A DNA stretch of 64,000 nucleotides, from the NCBI RefSeq assembly GCF_000154445.1, contig NZ_DS499564.1. The stretch is one strand, 5' to 3'. Both the position numbers and the translations under genes were made by a program. Numbering within the stretch: position 1 is the stretch's first letter; each line of letters starts with the position of its first letter. Shown here one piece after another: positions 59,127 to 64,000 of this stretch. The notes under the pieces were generated by a model, which saw nothing but the letters and a program-made list of their open reading frames with translations, did not search any database and was not told the origin of the DNA. This DNA is from Intestinibacter bartlettii. Its GTDB lineage: Bacteria; Bacillota; Clostridia; Peptostreptococcales; Peptostreptococcaceae.

Positions 59127-59176
59127 AAAATCGTGTTGAAAAATACCTATAAAAGTATTCTCCAACACGATTTTAT
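59127..59176 (-). terminator. Terminator of the glycerol-3-phosphate oxidation operon
   Basis: AATCGTGTTG/CAACACGATT stem (59,129-59,172) with internal partial pairing, followed on the minus strand by T7. Confidence 0.88.
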
Positions 59177-59195
59177 CTATATAGTATAATTTATA

Positions 59196-59588
59196 TTATC
59201 TTTTATATATGTTTCTAGTTGCTATAACATCAATGCCTGTTTTTGCTATATTTGATAATATAACATCGCCGATTTTTATTGGTGCTTCTACTTCTATATT
59301 TTTAAGTTCTTTAACACAATCATCTATTTTTGATTTTGGTATATCTTCTTTTGTTTTAACAGAAACTACTGCCATATTTCCATTTTTAACCCTAACTAGT
59401 GAAGTTACTATTCTTGTTGGGTTTGTAACTTCTTTTCTTGCATATTCAGCACCCTTTTTACAAGTATTGCCGTTTATGTCTATAACTTCTGCTCCCCTCA
59501 ATTGAACACTTAAATTACATCCAAGAGGGCATCCTATGCAAACTAATTCAATATTATCTAATTTTTCTTCCACTTTTAAAGCCTCCAT
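59196..59588 (-). CDS. DUF1667 protein, accessory to the GlpA-type dehydrogenase
   Basis: 130 residues. Cysteines cluster near the start: CIGCPLGC, then NTCKKG about 25 residues later, a likely iron-sulfur or metal site. DUF1667 genes regularly follow an FAD/NAD oxidoreductase and a GlpA-like gene, as here, with only two bases to the upstream gene. It is probably the small electron-transfer subunit of the complex, but the reaction partner is inferred from context only. Ends at a strong terminator. Confidence 0.85.
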   Translation of the reverse strand: MEALKVEEKLDNIELVCIGCPLGCNLSVQLRGAEVIDINGNTCKKGAEYARKEVTNPTRIVTSLVRVKNGNMAVVSVKTKEDIPKSKIDDCVKELKNIEVEAPIKIGDVILSNIAKTGIDVIATRNIYKR

Positions 59589-59590
59589 AA

Positions 59591-60850
59591 TTAATCCTCC
59601 TCAATTTTTATAGTAATATTTGATAAGTCTTCAAAGCATCTAAGCTCTTCTTTTTTAAGTACAACTTGTTCCATTTCACCCGGAGCCATTACCCTACGTT
59701 TTTTATGACTTATTCTTTTGTCGTTTAAATATGTTGATATGTATGAATTTTTGAACACGCCTACAACTCTAAAACAAACAGTTAATTCATCATCCATATT
59801 TTCTACATTTATAGTTTTTGGAACTGTATATCTAACCCCATCAACTGCTTTTATTTCTATAGTTTTGTGTGATGATTTCTTTCCTTCAATTATATATTTA
59901 GCTGCATTTCTACCAGCTGTTGCTGCCTCTTGTGAAACAAAGTCTACTAAATCGTGAACATGTAGTACATTTCCACAAGCGAACACCCCTTCAACACTAG
60001 CTTCTAAACTTTCATTTACACATGGTCCATTTGTTATTGGGTTTATTTCTACACCCATTTGTCTAGATAGTTCATTTTCTGGTATAAGTCCACAAGATAA
60101 TAACAATGTATCACAAGAATAGAATTCTTCTGTTCCTTTAACGGGTTTACCATCTTTAACTTCAGCTATAGTTATTCCTTCAACCCTTTCTTTACCTTTT
60201 ATATCTACTACTGTATGGCTTAATTTTAGAGGAATATCGTTGTCATCTAGGCATTGTACAATATTTCTTTTTAATCCACCTGAATAAGGCATAAGCTCTG
60301 CAACTACTTTAACTTTTGCACCTTCTAATGTCATTCTTCTCGCCATTATTAGACCTATATCTCCAGAACCTAGTATTACAACCTCTCGGCCCGGAAGATA
60401 TCCTTCAATATTCACAAGTCTTTGGGCTGTTCCTGCTGAATATATTCCCGCTGGTCTATATCCTGGAATATTTAAAGCGCCTCTTGGTCTTTCTCTGCAT
60501 CCCATTGCAAGGATTACTGATTTTGCATTTATAGTAAATAATCCTTCTTCTCTATTCATTGCTGTTACTACTTTATCGCTATTTATATCCATAACCATAG
60601 TATTTAATTTGTATTCTATATTTAGTTCTTTCACTCTTTGTATAAATCTATCTGCATATTCTGGTCCTGTTAATTCTTCTTTGAAAGTATGAAGTCCAAA
60701 ACCATTATGAATACACTGATTTAATATTCCTCCTAGCTCGTTATCTCTTTCTAATATTAATATTGAATCTATTTTATTTTCTTTTGCTGCTATTGCTGCT
60801 GCAAGTCCTGCTGGTCCTCCACCAACTACTACAAGATCATAATTTTTCAT
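59591..60850 (-). CDS. FAD/NAD(P)-dependent oxidoreductase of the glycerol-3-phosphate dehydrogenase module
   Basis: 419 residues. Two dinucleotide-binding motifs: VVGGGPAGLAAAIAA at the N-terminus for FAD and EVVILGSGDIGLIMARR in the middle for NAD(P)H. ILAMGCRERPRGALNIPG and ACGNVLHVHDLVDF are the family signatures. A C-terminal domain of about 100 residues follows. It probably passes electrons from the GlpA-like subunit to NAD+ or another acceptor. The gene starts 13 bases after the GlpA-like gene and ends two bases before the DUF1667 gene, so the three form one unit. Confidence 0.88.
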   Translation of the reverse strand: MKNYDLVVVGGGPAGLAAAIAAKENKIDSILILERDNELGGILNQCIHNGFGLHTFKEELTGPEYADRFIQRVKELNIEYKLNTMVMDINSDKVVTAMNREEGLFTINAKSVILAMGCRERPRGALNIPGYRPAGIYSAGTAQRLVNIEGYLPGREVVILGSGDIGLIMARRMTLEGAKVKVVAELMPYSGGLKRNIVQCLDDNDIPLKLSHTVVDIKGKERVEGITIAEVKDGKPVKGTEEFYSCDTLLLSCGLIPENELSRQMGVEINPITNGPCVNESLEASVEGVFACGNVLHVHDLVDFVSQEAATAGRNAAKYIIEGKKSSHKTIEIKAVDGVRYTVPKTINVENMDDELTVCFRVVGVFKNSYISTYLNDKRISHKKRRVMAPGEMEQVVLKKEELRCFEDLSNITIKIEED

Positions 60851-60863
60851 TTCTATTCACCCC

Positions 60864-62300
60864 TTATATTGAATCTTTAATTACACCAACTACTATATTT
60901 GATTTTCCACCACACTTTGTAATATCAAACATTGAAAGTTTTAATTCTCTTTCTAATATCTCCATAGTTTTTGGTGAACAGAATCCTGCTTGGCAACGTC
61001 CCATCCCTGCTCTTGTTCTTCTTTTTACTCCATCTAATGATTTTGCACCTAGAGGTCTACGTATTGCATCTATTATTTCACCTTCTGTTATCATTTCACA
61101 TCTGCATATTATATTTCCATAAGCAGGTTGTTCTTTTATTAATTGATTTCTTTCTTCTATATTCAATGTATTTGGGTCAAGTATTCCTCTTCTTATTCCT
61201 ATAAAGTCTGGATTTTTCTCTAAACTTAATTTTTCTTTTAATATATCTGCAACCATGATTCCTATTGCTGGAGCACTTGTTAGCCCTGGAGATTCAATTC
61301 CTGCACAATCTATAAATCCTTTTACGTCTTCAAGCTCTTTTATTATAAATTCGTGGTTATCTTCATGTGCTCTAAGTCCTGCAAATGATGTTATAACTTG
61401 ACGCATTGGAATATTTTTAACATTCATTGATGATTTTTCTAATATCGTGTCTAATCCATCTCTTGTTGTATTTAATCCTTCTTTATCTGCTATATCAGTT
61501 GATGTTGGTCCAACTATTAAATTTCCATGTGTTGTTGGTGAAACTAATACACCTTTTCCCATTTTTCCTGGAAGAGAGAATATTGTTTTTGAAACATGAC
61601 ATCCTGCTGTTTTGTCTAATAGACAGTATTCACCTTTTCTTGCTGTTATATTTATTTTATTCTCACTAACCATGTTGTGAAATTTGTCTGCATAAACCCC
61701 TGCTGCATTGACAATATATTTTGTTTTTATATCTCCATTGTTTGTTTTTATTATAAATCCGTCGTCTATTTTTTCTATATCTTTTGCTTCTGTATTAAAT
61801 TTAAATTCTACTCCATTTGTAGTTGCATTTTCTGCAAGAGCTATATTAAGCCCAAAAGGGCAAACAATCCCTCCTGTAGGAGCATATAATGCAGCATAAA
61901 CTTCTTCATTTATATTAGGTTCTAATTTTAAAACATCTTCTTTACTTAGTATTTTTAAATCTTTTACTCCATTTTTTCTCCCTCTATCATATAACTCTTG
62001 CAATTTTGGCATATCATCTTTTGATAGACAAATTACTAAAGATCCATTCTTTTTAAATGGAAAGTCTAACTCTTTTGACAATTCTTCCATCATTTCATTG
62101 CCTTTAACATTTAATTTTGCCATTAAAGAACCTACCGGTGCATCAAACCCAGCATGAACAATTCCGCTATTTGCTTTTGATGTCCCTGAACAAACATCTT
62201 CTGCTTTTTCTATAACACAAGCGTTAACTTTATATCTTGATAATTCTCTCGCTGATGCACTCCCTGAAACACCAGCTCCTATTATTACTACATCATACAT
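60864..62300 (-). CDS. GlpA-like FAD-dependent glycerol-3-phosphate dehydrogenase with [2Fe-2S] domain
   Basis: 478 residues. DAO fold with VVIIGAGVSGSASARELSRY for FAD, then SGIVHAGFDA and FAGLRAHEDNHEFII. The C-terminal about 100 residues are a BFD-like [2Fe-2S] domain with CRCEM...GMGRCQAGFC. It should oxidise glycerol-3-phosphate to dihydroxyacetone phosphate and feed electrons to its neighbours. The start is set at ATG 62300, ten bases after AAGGAG; thirteen in-frame codons upstream overlap that site. It lies downstream of glpK and glpF but behind their terminator, so it has separate transcription. Confidence 0.9.
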   Translation of the reverse strand: MYDVVIIGAGVSGSASARELSRYKVNACVIEKAEDVCSGTSKANSGIVHAGFDAPVGSLMAKLNVKGNEMMEELSKELDFPFKKNGSLVICLSKDDMPKLQELYDRGRKNGVKDLKILSKEDVLKLEPNINEEVYAALYAPTGGIVCPFGLNIALAENATTNGVEFKFNTEAKDIEKIDDGFIIKTNNGDIKTKYIVNAAGVYADKFHNMVSENKINITARKGEYCLLDKTAGCHVSKTIFSLPGKMGKGVLVSPTTHGNLIVGPTSTDIADKEGLNTTRDGLDTILEKSSMNVKNIPMRQVITSFAGLRAHEDNHEFIIKELEDVKGFIDCAGIESPGLTSAPAIGIMVADILKEKLSLEKNPDFIGIRRGILDPNTLNIEERNQLIKEQPAYGNIICRCEMITEGEIIDAIRRPLGAKSLDGVKRRTRAGMGRCQAGFCSPKTMEILERELKLSMFDITKCGGKSNIVVGVIKDSI

Positions 62301-62382
62301 ATAACTCATTCTCCTTTTTATGTCTCGTATATTAACCAATACTACTTCTTATTTATTATTAAATATTATTATTTTCTGTATT

Positions 62383-62438
62383 AAAAAAAGCCAAGAAAAC
62401 TAAAACCCATGATTATCGGTTTTAATTTCTTGACTTTA
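62383..62438 (-). terminator. Terminator of the glpK-glpF operon
   Basis: A long imperfect stem (GTCAAGAAA.TAAAACC with GGTTTTA.TTTTCTTGGC; 62,390-62,434) followed on the minus strand by T7. It lies in the 307-base gap before the GlpA-like gene; the remainder is AT-rich. Confidence 0.88.
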
Positions 62439-62607
62439 TCTCTATTCTCTAGTCTTAATATTTAATTTTTAATACTTCTATATTATATATTTATCAATCA
62501 TAATATTTAAAAAGTATTTCACTTATATGATACTTTAAATATTTTTATATTACAATACATATTTTGTATATTATTCTTAATTATTCCTATGAATTATATT
62601 AAATATT

Positions 62608-63321
62608 CTACCAAGGAATTGCACCATATACTAAAACTGCTATTATAGCTCCTACTACTGGTCCTAGTAATGGAACTATTGCATAGTCCCAACCTGAATC
62701 ACATTTTTGTTTTATAGGTAATACTGCATGAGCAAGTCTTGGTCCTATATCACGGGCTGGATTTATTGCATATCCAGTTAAACCACCTAATGACATCCCT
62801 ATTGATACGATTATACCAAATACGAATATATTACTTAAGCCTATTTGTCCAGCAGCTGGTACATTTCCTAAACCTTTTATTGCAAATACTAAAACAAAAG
62901 TTCCTATTATTTCGCTTAAAAAGTTTAGTGGTTTATTTTCTACTGATGGAGCTGTACAGAATACACCTCTTTTTGTTGGTCCATTTTCTGTTAAATCAAA
63001 TTGACCTTTAAATAATATGAATACTAAACATGCGCCTAAAAATGCACCTGCAAACTGAGCTATTACATACCCTGGAACTAATGACCAATCTATTGTTCCA
63101 TCAACTGCTAATGCGATTGTCAGTGCTGGATTAAAATGAGCTCCTGATGCTGATCCAAATATGTATGCTGGTACCATAACTGCAAGCCCCCAAGCAATTG
63201 TTATCTGTATAGGACCTGCACCTTTCATACCTGATTTTTCAAGATTTACATTTGCAACTACACCACAACCTAGTAATATAAGAATCATCGTACCTAAAAA
63301 CTCTGCTATATATGGTAACAT
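62608..63321 (-). CDS. glpF: Glycerol facilitator GlpF
   Basis: 237 residues, aquaglyceroporin family with six helices. Both pore NPA motifs are present, SGAHFNPALT near residue 65 and GYAINPARDIGPR near residue 185; the Asp after the second (NPARD) marks glycerol facilitators rather than water channels. It lets glycerol diffuse through the membrane for GlpK to phosphorylate. Start ATG behind AAGGGGG. It follows glpK by about 100 bases on the same strand. Confidence 0.95.
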   Translation of the reverse strand: MLPYIAEFLGTMILILLGCGVVANVNLEKSGMKGAGPIQITIAWGLAVMVPAYIFGSASGAHFNPALTIALAVDGTIDWSLVPGYVIAQFAGAFLGACLVFILFKGQFDLTENGPTKRGVFCTAPSVENKPLNFLSEIIGTFVLVFAIKGLGNVPAAGQIGLSNIFVFGIIVSIGMSLGGLTGYAINPARDIGPRLAHAVLPIKQKCDSGWDYAIVPLLGPVVGAIIAVLVYGAIPW

Positions 63322-63424
63322 AATAAATTCCCCCTTATTTTGTATATCGTTTTATTGCTGAGATAAATATATTTTTATTTTTAAAGTTATTCTATTATTT
63401 TTTATATCTCTTTAATTTAATCTT

Positions 63425-64000
63425 TTATACTTCAGAAGTAGCTTCTTCCTCTTCTTTAGCCCATCCAAATGAATACTTAACAGCTTTATTCCATCCTTTT
63501 ATTTTTCTTTCTCTTTCGTCTTCTCCCATAATAGGACTAAATACTTTATCTATTGCCCAGTTTTTAATTACATCTTCTTTGCTATTCCAATATCCTACTG
63601 CTAAACCTGCTAAATATGCAGCACCCATAGCTGTAGTTTCTACACAAGAAGGTCTCTTAACTGGTGCATTTATTATATCTGATTGGAATTGCATTAAGAA
63701 GTCATTTGCACTTGCCCCTCCATCTACTTTTAATGCTGCTAAATCAATTCCAGAGTCAGCTTTCATAGCATGTAGTACGTCATTTACTTGATAACCTATT
63801 GATTCTAATGTAGCTCTTATTATATGGTATTTGTTTACGCCACGACTTAAACCAACTATAGTTCCTCTTGCATATTGATCCCAATATGGAGCACCTAATC
63901 CTGTAAATGCTGGTACTACATAACATCCGTTAGTATCTTTAACTTTTTTAGCCATATATTCTGAATCTGCAGCAGATTCTATTATTCTAAGTTCATCTCT
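63425..64000 (-). CDS. glpK: Glycerol kinase GlpK (N-terminus beyond the window)
   Basis: The frame is open to the right edge, giving 191 C-terminal codons of about 500. The segment VVPAFTGLGAPYWDQYARG and KVDGGASANDFLMQFQSDI are diagnostic of the FGGY sugar-kinase C-terminal domain of GlpK. Codons before the Met at 63955 (RDELRIIESAADSEY) continue the GlpK sequence, so that Met is internal. It converts glycerol to glycerol-3-phosphate. It ends EEEEATSEV, an acidic tail. First of the glpK-glpF pair. Confidence 0.96.
   Translation of the reverse strand, partial: RDELRIIESAADSEYMAKKVKDTNGCYVVPAFTGLGAPYWDQYARGTIVGLSRGVNKYHIIRATLESIGYQVNDVLHAMKADSGIDLAALKVDGGASANDFLMQFQSDIINAPVKRPSCVETTAMGAAYLAGLAVGYWNSKEDVIKNWAIDKVFSPIMGEDERERKIKGWNKAVKYSFGWAKEEEEATSEV

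Noticed and set aside
63425..63955. Short complete glycerol-kinase-like gene starting at the Met at 63955
   Set aside because: The frame continues upstream to the window edge with GlpK-like sequence, so this is the end of a full glpK.

Overview
The window joins two kinds of DNA. Positions 1 to about 14,410 have moderate GC content and match, gene for gene, the conjugation half of a Tn916-family integrative conjugative element (orf15 to orf23 equivalents, all on the minus strand). From about 14,420 to the end the DNA is very AT-rich, with clostridial ribosome binding sites (AGGAGG/GGGGG), strong A/T-tracted terminators and clostridial gene content (T-box leucine operon, GlpK/GlpF with a GlpA-type dehydrogenase, DUF1667). 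The host is most likely a member of Clostridia, and gene content suggests the Peptostreptococcaceae; this is inference, not proven.

Layout of the element, read right to left: a terminal region with two tandem copies of a Tn916 integrase arm-type repeat (14,315-14,336); a sortase-anchored thioester/VaFE adhesin; a structured leader; the two DUF961 genes (orf23, orf22); a PadR/HAAS cargo pair; the coupling ATPase (orf21); oriT; the relaxase (orf20); small membrane genes (DUF3789, orf19); a SnoaL-like cargo gene; two tandem ArdA antirestriction genes; and the transfer channel genes orf17, orf16 and orf15. The left window edge cuts orf15, so the lysozyme, regulatory and integrase genes lie outside. 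Terminator-like hairpins sit directly in front of several transfer genes, and one 26-bp hairpin is repeated exactly after both cargo blocks.

Host region 14.4-31.1 kb: an MFS transporter that appears internally deleted, an M20 amidohydrolase, a secreted Ig-repeat protein with direct-repeat boxes in its promoter, a TMEM175-type channel, and two very large secreted M60 metallopeptidases with carbohydrate-binding, FIVAR and leucine-rich modules (probable mucin degradation).

31.2-43.1 kb is the most unusual part. It holds ten minus-strand genes: a Ser/Thr-type kinase, a degenerate kinase, a PP2C phosphatase, two TerY-like vWA proteins, a stand-alone TerY-C-type zinc protein, a transglutaminase-like protein, two membrane proteins sharing an N-terminal helical domain but carrying different predicted outer domains (SH3b; Ig-like plus NTF2-like), and a membrane protein with a helix-hairpin-helix tail. 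The core resembles the predicted TerY-P kinase/phosphatase/vWA triad. The added sensors suggest an envelope-to-cytoplasm signalling system.

43.3-64 kb: a MATE exporter, an AspA/AstE-type deacylase, the leucine operon leuA-leuC-leuD-leuB under a T-box, a PHP phosphatase, an S1-domain protein, a DksA/TraR-type zinc finger protein, an AlkD-like protein, an FAD dehydrogenase, a purple-acid-phosphatase-like protein, and glycerol use genes (glpA-like/FAD oxidoreductase/DUF1667, glpF, glpK cut by the window edge).
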